Position numbers and translations under genes: made by a program. From contig SJRY01000234.1 of assembly GCA_011319805.1 (NCBI GenBank), positions 310,001 to 374,000 of the forward strand: a stretch of DNA of 64,000 nucleotides, written 5' to 3'. The notes below the pieces were generated by a model, which searched no databases, had not been told where the DNA came from, and saw only the letters and a program-made list of their open reading frames with translations. Positions within the stretch are counted from its first letter, which is position 1. Each line of letters opens with the position of its first letter. Source of the stretch: Macrocybe gigantea. Its lineage: Eukaryota; Basidiomycota; Agaricomycetes; Agaricales; Callistosporiaceae. Below are positions 20,258-33,738 of the stretch, piece after piece.

Positions 20258-23200
20258 TCACCAAAAGCCATCATCAGCATCATTTCCTCCTTCTTCCCGT
20301 TTCCTTGAGCAAGAACCTGTTTCTCATACATCTCTGCAACCTGAGGATGTTCTTAGCTAGTGCCGCGTGCCTAGCCATTGGTAGAGAACGCATACCTGCT
20401 CGGGTCCTGTGGCGTCGTCGGCTCCTTTGTCGTCACGTATTCGGAGGAACCGAGGAAATCGGAGCGATATTCCTCTCTCGTCCGCCTGTCAATGCGAAGA
20501 AAATAGACTCAGCAAACTTTCCGGGAAATCGGGATTACCTACAAGTCCCTGTGCCGCTGTATATATTGGGCTTAAGCTGAGGTCGGCCGCGAGGACCTCC
20601 CAAACTATCTTGGGTTCAAACCAAACATCAGGCTTCGCTCCTCCTGCTTTGATATCTCCTCGGGCTTTTGTTGTCTCTAGTGGTTTCAGAGCTTCAAAAT
20701 GAGCTTGAAGTGCTTCATCACTAAAGCCAGTGCCGATCTTGCAGATGGTCTGGTACTCCTCCGACTCGCTATCATAGCAAGCCAGCAGGAACGCGCCATA
20801 AAAGTTAGTCCGTTTGCCTTTCCCATAATACGCGCCGACAACGACGAGATCCAACGAGTCACCAACACCTGCCAGATAGTCCTTCTTTAGCTGTGAAAAG
20901 GATTAGGGATCTCGGGTATGGAGGAAATACCAAGTGACAAACTTTCAGCCAATTGACACTGCGACGACTGGGCTCATAAAAACTGGCTTCGGACTCGAGC
21001 ATCTTGATCATCAATCCTTCACAACCGTCCTTAACGCTTTCCTCCAGAAATGATTGTATTTCCTCCGTTGTTTCTCCATCTGAAGATTTCGCAAAGATGA
21101 ACTCTCCATCGACTTCAACAAAATGCTCCTTGAGCAAAGCACGCCGTTCACGCAATGGCATTCGGAGAAGGGGCTTCGAGTTGGGAAAACCGTTTCAGTC
21201 GAAGTTCTGCGGAAAAGCTGTGACCACGCACCTGTCCATTCAGATACAGGAGGTCGAAACCAAACAAGCACACTTGAACTTGTATATCTTCCACTTTGAC
21301 GTCCTTGCGTTTCCGCCGACTCAATTCTTGGAAAGGCATTAGTCTTTTAGTCAGCCGATCTATCGCCACGGCCTCCGCGTCTAGGACGAATGACTTTGTG
21401 TTCTCTTTGATACACTGACGACCGGTAAGCATTGAGGTGCATTGACATCAGCAGCGTACCTTTGGAAGTTGTTCAACAAGATCTGGATACTTCTTGCTCA
21501 TGTCTTCCGAATTTCGACTGAATATTGATACAGCCCCATCCTCTAGCTTATGCACCTAAAAGACGTGTTACAAGGAGTCAAAATCGCCTTGTGGACTGGA
21601 CGAACCTGAGCTCGCTCTCCATCATACTTATATTCACACGTGAAGTGTCTGTTCTCAAAATGATCAAGCACCTCGCCGATAGCCTTGGTTGGTTTAGCAA
21701 GCATTGGCTTCAGCGGTATACCTGGTGTCAATTTACAGTGTTCTTGCAGTCCACTGATCCCGTATTGGAGAAGAGCTGGTATGACTTTGTCGTAGGAAGG
21801 CAGTTCACTATCATATGTTGCCAAATCAGAAGTGTTTTCGTTCGCGAGAGATGAAAACAGGCACACCTATAGACGCCTTTCATCGTGTTTGCGGCGTCTT
21901 CGAGTTTAGTAGCGAGTTGTTCTGAGGACCACCGTTTGCCGGCTACATCGTTTCAGAAAGAAGGAATCAAATGTGCGGGCTAGAGACAGACCCTTTTCCT
22001 TCTCTGCCAAGACTGATGCATGTGCAACGGCAACGAGAACGGATCGCTCGGCGTTGCCAATCCGGAGTTTTCCTTCCAAACTGCGCACTATATATTTGGC
22101 TTCAATTCCCTGGCAAGACGCAAGAAGCCGCGTTATTATTGACACCTTCCTGGCCTGCGACTGGTAGAGAAATGAGTAAAGATGTTTACAGTATCTCTGT
22201 CATTCACAAACCGAGTGCCCCGAAGTCAGGGCAATTTCCTTCAGGTTCTTAAAGACGAACGAAATATTGAGCGGCTTCGGCTTAAAAAGCGTTTTCTGAC
22301 TGTTTTTGGAGTTCTCGAGTTCAAGTTAGACAAAGGCTGCCTTTGACAGATGGAACAGCTGACCATTGCTACTAATCCCAGATCACCTTCTTTCTTCAGA
22401 TCCGCCTTGATAGATGCCAGACTTCTTCCCGTCGATTCTCCGATGGCTTTGATGAGAAGACTTTCGCCTATACCCAGTTCTATTCCAACGTAATCAGGAC
22501 TGAGCTTGAGACAACAAGCACGGTCAGCGAGCGGAGCGAGACAAGACTTTCATCTCACTCGATTTATGCAGAGATAGACCACTTGAAGGAGTGACTCATA
22601 GTCACCCTTGGCACATCTTTGCATGACGAGAAGTAGGAAGGATGTAAGGAAGGCATTCTTCTCTAGCCTCTTCGTAGTGGATTCAATCAAGGAGAATGTT
22701 TTGGCGAGCGCTGCGTAGGGGACACTAACGTCGAGTCGGTGGACATACCAAAAGCGCAGGGAGAAACGTGACTCACGGGCTTCCAATTTTCCAGCCACCA
22801 TCTATATCAACTTCCTTCTTTCTCAGAAGGGCTTCCTCCGCACTGCATTGTTGGAAACGAATCCCATTCAGAGCGGTATGTTCCCTCGTAGTGAACCAAT
22901 GCGCACCTTTTCGACGCTGCCTGTTTGCCGGGCTCATCATCTTCGCCGCTTTCGTCTCCGTGGTCATCCACTGGTTCATCGCTATCACTGGCGGGTTCAG
23001 GTGCGGCCGCTGCACCTTCCTCGTCGGCTTCCGATTCGCTCATCGCATAGTCGGTTGTAGAAGAAGGTCCGACACGCGTTTCATCATCTGTAATCATAAA
23101 ATACATGAGCAACTCCTTACATTGCCCTTTCAGTTCGGGCAACTGAGACACGTGTATGGGAATGGGAAGCGTAGCGCACTAGGTCGAGGGGTCGGGGCCT

Positions 23201-23634
23201 TGGGCATATCGCCATCTTCGTCCTCAGATACCACTACGCGCCGCCGCTTGCTCGATTGGGGTTCTATGAACGCTAAATGAGTGAATCCTATTGGGTGACA
23301 ACATCATACCGTCCGCGCGTCCGACGCCAGGGTGCGTTGAACTTTCCACTTTCCGGGGATGAGAGCGTTGTACAAAGAGAATAAGGATACTTGGAATGCG
23401 AAACCCACCTTTTGGAGACGGTAACGGCAGTTTAAGAACAGAGCTCGAAGCACCCTGTTCTACTCTCTCCTCCTTTTTCCGCTTCTTGTTCCACATGTCC
23501 GCTAAACTTGACTGCTGCAGAGGTGCTGCTTTCATGGACTTGGGCATGGTAAAGAATTTACCTGCAAAACTCTCGTGTAAGACAGGGATGGGCGAGTAAA
23601 AGACAGGCTGACCCAAGGTCTGCTGACGACCCAT
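20258..23634 (-). CDS. ATP-dependent DNA ligase I
   Basis: Joins Okazaki fragments and seals nicks; orthologue of Cdc9/Cdc17/LIG1. With the intron 23562-23612 removed, the N terminus reads [17 protein letters not shown], which gives a perfect PCNA-binding box QQTLGKFF. It is followed by [14 protein letters not shown] (nuclear localisation) and an acidic linker. The DNA-binding domain includes [18 protein letters not shown] and [17 protein letters not shown]. The nucleotidyltransferase domain carries the adenylation motif [11 protein letters not shown], then [31 protein letters not shown] and [20 protein letters not shown]. The OB domain ends [14 protein letters not shown]. The last exon reads [17 protein letters not shown]. 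As written, the frame then runs to 20041 across MPC1. One extra G near 20289 restores [14 protein letters not shown] at 20258, which I prefer. Confidence 0.94.
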
Positions 23635-23982
23635 TGGCAAGCAGCCAACGCGCAACGCAAACATACGTCAACAACGCGTTCGCCAGGGGCTTAAATTAGT
23701 CACGTGTCGATGGCACCTCGCTCAAGTGGCCTTGAACTTGCTTGGGACGATTAGTTGACAATTGTACCGACCGAGATGTCGCTTGCTGCTTGCGACGCCA
23801 GGTATAACTTTGAGGAAACAAAATGGTGGTGCAGCTAAATCTTCAGCCGGGTGATGCCGGAAAGGGCTGTACAGTTTGTCAAGTGTGGCTTTCCACGGCA
23901 GCAAACAATTATCAACAAATTTGACAACTCCGTAGCCCTTGTGTGCAGGCCATCCCCGACGTCCTCAACACACCTATTAACT
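23635..23982. promoter_or_regulatory. Bidirectional LIG1/RPS11 promoter
   Basis: 348 bp between the divergent ATGs of DNA ligase I and RPS11. It includes an upstream in-frame ligase ATG at 23664, CACGTG-like gtcacgtgtcg near 23699, and CAACGCGT-type (MluI-like) sequence near 23671 that resembles fungal S-phase promoter elements. The regulatory meaning is inference. Confidence 0.4.
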
Positions 23983-24747
23983 ATGGCTGAGCAAGTGCGT
24001 GTCTCGGTTTCCACCACTTCACCGCTTTTCATCGGCAGACGTGTTTGTTTAGGTAGAAAAGGCATACCAAAAGCAACATCTGTTCCAGAACGCAAAATCT
24101 CGTGGTGCGTGATCAATCTCAATGGAAGGGGATTAGGCCCGTGGTTGATGGAGGACGGTGCATTAGGTGGACGTAAAGTAGGCACGAAGGACAAGCGGTG
24201 GTTCAAGGATGTCGGTCTGGGGTTCAAAACACCCGCAGAGGCTATCAATGGCACTTACATTGGTGTGTGACCTTCTTTTCTGTCGGTCACTCTCCGCCGT
24301 TTCTTACGCTCTGTTTTGCCGCCTCCAGACAAGAAATGCCCCTTCACCGGTGACGTTTCCATCCGCGGTCGCATTTTGACTGGAAAGGTCGTTTCGACGA
24401 AAATGACGCGCACCGTCATTATTCGACGAGACTACCTACACTACGTCCCAAAATACAGTGGGTTTCACATTGGCACGTCTCGGAAGGGAGGACTGAAGTA
24501 TGCTTGGCAGATCGATACGAAAAACGGCATAAGAACATGGCCGTGCATGTGTCACCCGCCTTCCGTGTGGAACTCGGAGACACAGTGACAGTCGGTGCGG
24601 ACGAGGTTCACAACGTGTCCTTTGAGATCACGAATGACCAAAAGATTCTTTGCAGGCCAATGCCGACCATTATCGAAGACAGTGCGGTTCAACGTTCTGC
24701 GGGTGTCAAAGAACAAAGCCACGGCCAAGGCTTTTGGCAAGTTTTAG
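23983..24747 (+). CDS. RPS11: 40S ribosomal protein S11 (uS17)
   Basis: Small-subunit ribosomal protein that binds 18S rRNA. The model is join(23983..23994,24053..24104,24167..24262,24329..24457,24511..24594,24656..24747), 154 residues, with five GT-AG introns of 53-66 nt. The first coding exon has only 12 nt (MAEQ), typical of ribosomal protein genes. The protein reads [95 protein letters not shown] and [20 protein letters not shown], ending AFGKF. All features are standard. Confidence 0.97.
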
Positions 24748-25039
24748 TACGAGCTGCATGTATGTCAGATTATGAGAATATGCGATTCTCTGCGAATCAG
24801 TAAGCTGTGAACGGTGAGACGCCCGAAGCGAGCAAACAAGGCGCAAACAACGGTTGACTGTGTGATGATTGTTGGCTGCCCTGCCCATCCCTGACCGACA
24901 GAATAATCCTTTCCTCCCAACTCATCCATCGCGTTCTCTTCTTGTCCACAAGCTGGCGCCCACTTTACTTTCAGTCTTCACATCTCGCCTTTCGAGATCG
25001 AGGCCTCACTCCCCCCTGCCCGCATCCACCAGCTCCCAG

Positions 25040-26625
25040 ATGGGCCAACAGCCATCCAAGAGGTCCAAGAAGGCAGGTAAGGACAAGGAAAAGGACACTA
25101 CCGACTCTCCTTCGTCCGATGCTCAGCAAGAAGATGCCATCGACTCCACATCTCAGACTGACCTTCCACGTTCAGCCGGCACGCTTAACCCTGACGGTCT
25201 CGACGCCAAACTCTCACCCGAGAGCAGTCCTTCTACCAACGTCACAGACCCTCCCGGAATGCAACCTTCATCTTCAGCCCCTGTCCGTGCACATGGGTCA
25301 CCGTATCCAGCGAAAGGTGTCCCTCCCCTGGAACCATATCCCAGCCTAGTTGGATCCGTGCCCTCGTCGCCCTCTCCTCTTCCCTCTCCCAAACAAGCTC
25401 CTGTTCCGCTCGACATCCCCGTCACTCAGACCATTCTTTCATCCACAACACCCTTTAGCCCCGGCTCGACCGCTAGCAGCGGTGCACAGGGCGAATCTGT
25501 GGGAAACGGCGGTCCGAAAGAAAAGCTGAAACCGCTCGATGTCGATGACATGATTCAGCGGTTGCTTGATGTGGGCTACACAGGCAAAGTCAGTAAATCA
25601 CTGTGCTTAAAAAACACGGAGATTACGGCAATATGTCTTGCAGCTCGCGATATTTTTCTCAGTCAGCCGACCCTGGTCGAACTATCACCTCCTGTGAAGA
25701 TCGTTGGTGACGTGCATGGCCAATACTCTGATCTTATTCGCCTCTTTGAAATGTGTGGCTTCCCGCCAGCCGCTAATTATCTCTTCCTTGGGGATTACGT
25801 CGATAGAGGGAAACAAAGTTTGGAAACAATCCTGCTTCTTCTTTGTTACAAGATCAAATACCCGGAGAACTTTTTCCTCCTCCGAGGGAACCATGAATGC
25901 GCGAACGTCACGAGAGGTACTTCGATTTGTTTGTCCCCTATTCATGTCATCTCAGCTTTCTTCCCAAAGTCTATGGCTTTTATGACGAATGCAAACGACG
26001 GTGTAATATTAAGATGTGGAAGACATTCATTGACGTTTTTAACTGCCTGCCAATCGCCGCCATAGTTGCATCGAAGATCTTCTGCGTGCATGGTGGTCTA
26101 TCACCCTCCCTTCATTCCATGGACGACATCAAGCGCATACAACGCCCGACAGACGTGCCCGACTTTGGCCTTCTCAATGACTTGCTTTGGTCCGACCCAT
26201 CAGATACAGCGCTTGACTGGGAAGACAACGAACGCGGTGTCAGTTACTGCTTCGGGAAAGCAATCATCAACGAATTCCTCGTTCGATACGACATGGACTT
26301 GATATGCCGCGCACACATGGTTGTTGAAGATGGATACGAATTCTGGAATGACCGGACACTCGTCACTGTTTTCAGTGCACCGAACTACTGCGGTGGTGAG
26401 TTCATGTCGGATCGTCTTTCCTCTGCTAGGATGCTGATGTTCTGTCTCAGAATTCGATAATTATGGCGCTTGCATGAGGTTCTCGGGCTATCTTGCGTCT
26501 TATGAACAGTGCTAATATTTTTTTACAGCGTTTCCGAGGATCTTCTCTGCGCTTTCGAACTGTTGAAGCCACTAGATGGGGCCGCTCTTCGCAAAGAGAT
26601 GACGAAAGCGAAGAGGAAGAGGTAA
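25040..26625 (+). CDS. PPZ-type serine/threonine protein phosphatase
   Basis: PP1-like phosphatase of the fungal Ppz family, which regulates K+/Na+ homeostasis and cell-wall integrity in yeast. The model is join(25040..25916,25970..26395,26451..26478,26529..26625), 475 residues. [11 protein letters not shown] has Gly2 for N-myristoylation and a basic patch, as in Ppz1. About 170 Ser/Pro-rich residues follow. The catalytic domain starts [17 protein letters not shown] and carries [63 protein letters not shown] and [20 protein letters not shown], so all metal-binding and catalytic motifs are present. The tail is basic and ends KRKR. The third exon is 28 nt. PP1 itself lacks the long N-terminal region, so Ppz is the better call. 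Confidence 0.94.
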
Positions 26626-27149
26626 TGTGCCACCTAAGCCTACCTGCAGATTTCGTGATGACCATTACGTGGTTCAGTTTGGCAGCTACAACCTAATTTG
26701 GACGAATACCAATGTCTGGTCCTTCCGCTTTCGAGGCCTACCCTTCTGTTCATTTCTCATCCCTCCCTGGCCGGGCCAATTGCATTGACATAACGGCCTC
26801 ATTATCATTTGTATGTTTTGGACGTATCGTTGCGTGTCCTGGAGTGCACTCCTCTCACTTATTTAAAGTATTCATTCATTGCTCGTGCTTCCCAGGTGCA
26901 GCCGCATCCCAACCAGTCTGTTGGACTTGTATTCATATTGTGCTTCAATACGTACTTGGTATCATATCAGGTCATTCCGTTTCCTTGTCTTTATCTAATA
27001 GTGACTTCTCTTTCTCGTGCTTTTTCGCAACTTCATTGCAACAGCACTCTTTTCTCAAGAGGTATATTGTTAATTTATGTTCCACACATTGCATCACATG
27101 CAGAAAAAAAACAATGAAAAGTTCCATCTTCGTCCTTGACATCTCCGAT
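26626..27149. other. Convergent intergenic region
   Basis: 524 bp between the stops of the PPZ-type phosphatase and the subtilase, probably both 3' UTRs. Pyrimidine-rich on the plus strand. I see no gene or RNA. Confidence 0.5.
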
Positions 27150-29115
<1,966 letters not shown>

Positions 29116-30057
29116 AATTGACAAGAGAATGGGAGAGGCACTTGATGAAAAGTGTGCAGCGTAGGAGCAGCGTTGGGCTGCTATTTATACCGCTGTTCCC
29201 CATTCGAAGAATAGGAATCAAAGGGACGCATATGGTATTTCGTAGACAGCTACAGGAAATCGATTAGCATAAACTGGCGAGAGCGCTGTGTGTGAGGTTA
29301 CTCGGCAAGCACATGGTCGCGAGATCATTCGCCATTTCCTCTTTTACGCAGGTCATCATATTTGCTTCTGCATATCTTGTCATCTTTGCTCCCTTGACTT
29401 TCGGAACAATTACGCTCTGAAGGTGCATCTCTCCTATAAAAATTTTTCGTTGGTCAGCTTTTTCATCCACTTGGAAGGAATCGATCGTCTCACCTTCTTG
29501 CCTTTGTCAATTGAAAGCGTGAGGAAGTAGCTCGCAGTCTGGCAATATCATATCAGATGAGCAATGACCACGCGTCTTGGTTCAGGACCTGGAAGCATAG
29601 TTGACGATAAAAGATTGATATGGGGCCAGGAAGACTTCGTTTTCCCATGTAGCGATACTTAGAACGTGGTATCGAGCGCAAGAGGCAGTCAAGCAGTGGC
29701 TTATCCGGCATAGATCGCCACACGGTTTCTGCGCAGATACGGTTGGACCATGGACGTCAAGAGCACATGTATTTTCGTTTCACATCGGCGTTGGTCAGCG
29801 TTTTTGGTTATAAACGTAGCCGTCCACCGGCAAGGAAGCTCGCCTTCCCGTGACGCCACATGCACAGCGGCGACTCTGTCTGGAGGAGGCGAACTCGAAG
29901 CGACCTAAATAAAGTGCGAAGTGCGACCGCCATGTGCGACCGCTATGAATGATAATCATGATAGAACAATGAGCAACCATACTTGGTTGACACATTGCTG
30001 AGAAGGAGAATAACCCTGTCTATTTATTTGTGTATGGCTACATTTTGTAACATGCGA
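29116..30057. other. Gene-free region upstream of the subtilase
   Basis: 942 bp between the subtilase start and the stop of the DMT transporter gene (both minus strand), the longest gene-free stretch here. The right half gives only short overlapping frames without homology. It probably holds the protease promoter and the transporter 3' UTR. Confidence 0.5.
29181..29189 (-). promoter_or_regulatory. TATA box of the subtilase gene
   Basis: On the minus strand this reads TATAAATAG, 66-74 nt upstream of the subtilase ATG at 29115. That is the usual spacing for a strongly regulated fungal secreted-enzyme gene with a short 5' UTR. Confidence 0.6.
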
Positions 30058-31564
30058 TTAAAAAGTGTCATGTGCCAATATGGTAAACGCTGCAACAATG
30101 GCACTGCAGCCAAACAAGCTCCACAAGGTCAACATTGCAAGTCCCGCTCCGAAAATCATCTAAACATATGGCCAGGAGTTAAGTGAGAAACATGCGCGCA
30201 GAAAAGAAGGACTAACGTCTGATAGAAAAACCAGCACAATGGTGAGTAGATTCCCAACAGATGTGATAATTGGCCCCCATACGCCCAACAGGATCTGCGA
30301 TGGATAGCGATCAGTGGGGATGCAAAGCCCACATTATACCCATACCATTAGCCCAGCATTGAATATCACTCCGCTCATGGCAATCCCCGCGATAGCGACG
30401 ACAGCAGAGCCGCTGGGTGGAAGCGAAAACACCTCCAGCCCGAGAACATGTAGAATGAGGACCGCAATCCAAAAGGTGAAAAATGTGACCAGGCCGGCGA
30501 AGGATGTCAAGAGGTTTGCATGCAGCCCAAAGGGAGGTTCGATTGCAGCGTCATGGGCATGCGACTCGCGCTCTTCAGGTCCTTCATGATCGGGTAATTG
30601 TTCGTACACGCGTTCGGAAATTATTTCGGGATCAGAAGGAAGTGCAGCATACTTTTTGTACAAAACCTGATACAAGCCATATGCCATCGAGGCCAGCAGA
30701 GTCAACAGATCACCGATGAGTGGCGCCGACGGTTTAGGGAAGGCTATGTTATCGGCGCTCTCGGTATGGGCAACTCCGGTGTCTGACTTGCTACCGCCGT
30801 AAACGACCGCTAAGACTCCAACGGTAGCAAGAAGCACAGCCAACAGCCGTTTAGATTCCCATTTTAGGCCGAAAAGTTTCACGGTAAAGATATACGCAAA
30901 GAAGGCGTTTGTATTCCATATAGCTTGACATTTCGCACGATGAGAATTGTTGAGTAGTCAGATGGTGAACCATGATGTAGAAGCCTCACCTGTGACATCG
31001 CTTAGACTGAGGAAAATCACGTCAAAATTCAACATATCCATAAAATATCACATACGAAGCAAGTGATACCGCTGCAAACCACAGCAGACCAGGGGTATTG
31101 ACGCCAATTGCCAAGGCAAAGATTAGAGAAAAGAAGCGCCTGTAAGGGAACCTCGTTGAGGGGTGTCTGTCATCATTCGCCGATGATAGATGATGCGTAA
31201 TAGCGACTGATAATCCTTGAATAAATGAAGTTGCGGTGTGGCCAGAAATTGTCACGAGGATAGCCAAGTGGATGGGAAAGATGATGGAAAACGCTGAGTG
31301 TACAACATAACTGGAACACTGATGAGAGAATGCCGTTATGTGAGCAGGACTGCCTCCTACAATAGGAAGAAAGGTTTGCGGTAACCGAGATTCGTTTGAA
31401 CATACTGTTTTGAAAGGGGTGCCAGTGAGCATAAGAAGCTGCAGACGGAGTTGACTCACTTGCGTTAATTGACTTTCTGCCACAAATGCTGCCAAAGTGA
31501 CCACAAAGAGGGAGATGGCCAACTTCCCGCCTACTTGGGGAACGCCAGTCACCCTGGATGGCAT
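30058..31564 (-). CDS. DMT-superfamily membrane transporter (SLC35F/EamA-like, YML018C type)
   Basis: Polytopic carrier of the drug/metabolite transporter superfamily; the substrate cannot be told from sequence. Start MPSRVTGVPQVGGKLA (31564) leads straight into a first membrane helix (ISLFVVTLAAFVAESQLTQ). Further segments are YVVHSAFSIIFPIHLAILV, FFSLIFALAIGVNTPGLLWF, FGLKWESKRLLAVLLATVG (EamA-like repeat joint), LIGDLLTLLASMAYGLYQVL, LVTFFTFWIAVLILHVLGL, VVAIAGIAMSGVIFNAGLMV, VWGPIITSVGNLLTIVLVFL and a final FGAGLAMLTLWSLFGCSA. An acidic and His-rich cytoplasmic loop lies mid-protein (HEGPEERESHAHD). Five to six exons; the 31320-31400 junction is not fully solved. The gene is divergent from bL36m with 117 bp between ATGs. 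Confidence 0.82.
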
Positions 31565-31681
31565 GAACGCAGCAGAATGAGTCTCGTCAGCCGTTCCTGT
31601 CGCGGCCAGAAAGTATGTATCACGTGATAGGACATACCCGTTTTGCTTTTCCCAACAGTCCTTTTGAATGGAAAACACATC

Positions 31682-31986
31682 ATGCTGCTCCGAGCACTCC
31701 TCACGTCGAGCAGGCCGCTCCTATCGCATCTCCGGTCGACCGTCCATGTTCCAACCTTGCTGCCCCACGTACATCCTGGCAATGGGCAAGCACAAATGAC
31801 TCTGTCGAGAGGCATGAAAGTCCGGTCGTCCGTCAAAATCATGTGTGATGGGTGCAGCATAGTACGTCGGAAGGGCAGGGTGTATGTTGTGTGTTCAAAG
31901 AACCCGAAACATAAGCAGGTGTGCATAACCCACGAAGATTGTCCGAATCTCAATCTCTGACTGGTCTTCATCAGCGCCAAGGCTGA
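31682..31986 (+). CDS. Mitochondrial large-subunit ribosomal protein bL36
   Basis: bL36m (yeast Rtc6 type) of the mitochondrial ribosome. The model is join(31682..31918,31975..31986), 82 residues. A presequence-like N terminus ([20 protein letters not shown]) precedes the bacterial-type L36 core: [35 protein letters not shown], with Cys-Cys-Cys-His zinc ligands. The 12-nt last exon adds RQG-stop, the family's usual ending. Reading through the intron instead gives an unrelated tail. Confidence 0.95.
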
Positions 31987-32049
31987 CTCTCGCCATCGGA
32001 TGGGAGCAAGCGGGAGTGAATAAAGACATGACGGTCCGGGTAACCTACT

Positions 32050-32735
32050 CTATGGGTGCCTGACCCACATTTGATATTCATACTGCACTCCTTCTTCTTC
32101 TTGCACTCCTTCTGGTATTTTAAATCCTACCCACGTCTCTAGTGCGTCGTGAGAGACTCGTACCCATTTTCCCTCTTCGGAACCTTTTGAGCTTCCGTCC
32201 AGAAAACTGGGAATGAATACATCACATTGTTCAAAAGAGGGTGATATGATCCGCGTGAGTAAAACTCGATCGACGAAAGCCGAACTCGATGGGTTCAGTT
32301 TGAGGCTTTCGGTGTAAAGGGATGCTCCCCCAATAATGAAGATCCTATGTATGGGGCGACGGTCAAGATTCGTCGCTCGTGCGATCGCGGATGATAGATC
32401 GTGAACAAGAGATGTCGGTGTATCGGGTGTGGACTCTCTGGCGAGCTTTCAGAAAATATGATTCTTTTAAACGTTGCGAAGCCTTACACTAAATAGTCCG
32501 GATTGCGACTGGTGACAATATTCAGACGACGAGGCAATGGCCTGAATTTACGCGGAATGCTCTCCCATGTATTCCTCCCCATAATGACTGCGTTCATGAA
32601 TCCTTCAGGCGCAGTCGTTGTCGTTTGGGCAAAGTACTTCATCTCCTTAGGCAAATGCCAAGGCAGACGTGAGTTTTGGCCGATGCCGTTGGACTTTGTA
32701 GCAGCAACGATAATGGTGAGGCGCGTCTGGGCCAT
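32050..32735 (-). CDS. Dihydrofolate reductase
   Basis: NADPH-dependent reduction of dihydrofolate to tetrahydrofolate, for thymidylate and purine synthesis. The model is complement(join(32050..32445,32490..32735)), 213 residues, with a 44-nt intron, among the shortest here. Family motifs: [81 protein letters not shown], and a C-terminal [20 protein letters not shown] strand. The longer upstream frame lacks a better start. The gene converges with bL36m, 63 bp between stops. Confidence 0.96.
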
Positions 32736-32894
32736 TGTGGTGCTAGTATGGGAATGACAAGCAATGGTTTGCATGCGAAGATGACAGTTATATGAAAAAT
32801 AGCCAGAAGGAATGCTCCATTGAATCGAACTTACAAGATTGATAGCACGCGAAAACACAACATAAACGAAAGGCAAGAAATACATTGTAGCTAC

Positions 32895-33676
32895 TCAATT
32901 CCATTTCTTCCATTCAGAGCCCGCCGGAGGTTTCACCTCGACCCTGCTCTTCTTAACCTCCTCCCAATTTGTGCTCAGAGTAGTGCCGCCACTCTCTTGA
33001 TAGCTCTTCATCATAGCTCGCTTGGTATCGTCGTCTGCATCTTGAAAGATTTTCTGGAAAAAGGAATTCAAAGCGCTGTCTCCTCCAACATTTGGGTCTT
33101 CTTCAGAGGTTTTTTCCTTCTCGGAACCCAACATCTCCGTGGTTATACCATCCCAGTTCTTTTTCGGAGCAACTTCAGTAGGCGGAGAAGTCGCTGGGGC
33201 TTTATTCTCAGATCGGTGCGCAAGTGCTGAAGCCACACAGGTTGTCAGCGGGTCAGAGCATGAAGGTCAAATCCGACATACGATCCGGACTGTCCCCGAT
33301 TAAACCCCCCAGCGCCCGGGAGCCATTTTAGATAGACGAATCTCAACTTTGGCTTTGCCCACCGTGTAAGCAGAAGCGTCTGGATCTATCTGGCCTTTTA
33401 GGGGTTCAAGAACCAGTGATTTCTCTTCCCCGTTCTTGTAAGAGAACTGGAATGTAAATGCAGTTGAGATCGGGGATGGCAATGGGCGAAGGTACGGGGA
33501 ACACTGTACTCTTCTAGGCTCAAAAGTGACAGCAATTTCGCTAGGGTCTGCGCCGCGATCGAAGACTGATAGAACGAGTTTGTCTTCCGTCTCGTAGAAT
33601 TCATGCCTATGTCTCATCAGTATAGCAGAGCCATCAGACGGAAGCTAGACAAGGTAGAGGACCTTGGAGTGGTCAT
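32895..33676 (-). CDS. SGT1 co-chaperone (CS and SGS domains, no TPR)
   Basis: Hsp90 co-chaperone of kinetochore assembly and SCF ubiquitin ligases. The exons are 33663..33676 (14 nt, MTTPR), 33510..33612, 33282..33446 and 32895..33226. The CS domain begins at once (RHRHEFYETEDKLVLSVFD, ADPSEIAVTFEPRR, FSYKNGEEKSLVLEPLKG, AKVEIRLSKMAPGRWG). The SGS domain shows KKNWDGITTEMLGSEKEK, LNSFFQKIFQDADDDTKRAM, MKSYQESGGTTLSTNWEEV and ends GSEWKKWN. Yeast and plant SGT1 carry an N-terminal TPR domain that is absent here. A run of six C at 33305-33310 is one base short of the frame that reads GGLIGDSPD. The exon 3 donor was chosen on that assumption. Confidence 0.9.
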
Positions 33677-33738
33677 GCTGATCGTTGAGTGCAAGAGATG
33701 TTGTAGTTACGTAATTAATACGATCTTGCCTCTCCCCA
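33677..33738. promoter_or_regulatory. Very short bidirectional promoter (SGT1 / GST)
   Basis: Only 62 bp separate the ATG codons of SGT1 (minus) and the GST gene (plus), so the two 5' UTRs must be short or overlap. No clear TATA box. Confidence 0.55.

Noticed and set aside
19858..20580. 240-codon plus-strand frame
   Set aside because: It runs through MPC1 in a wrong frame and then antisense to LIG1. The spliced MPC1 model explains the region.
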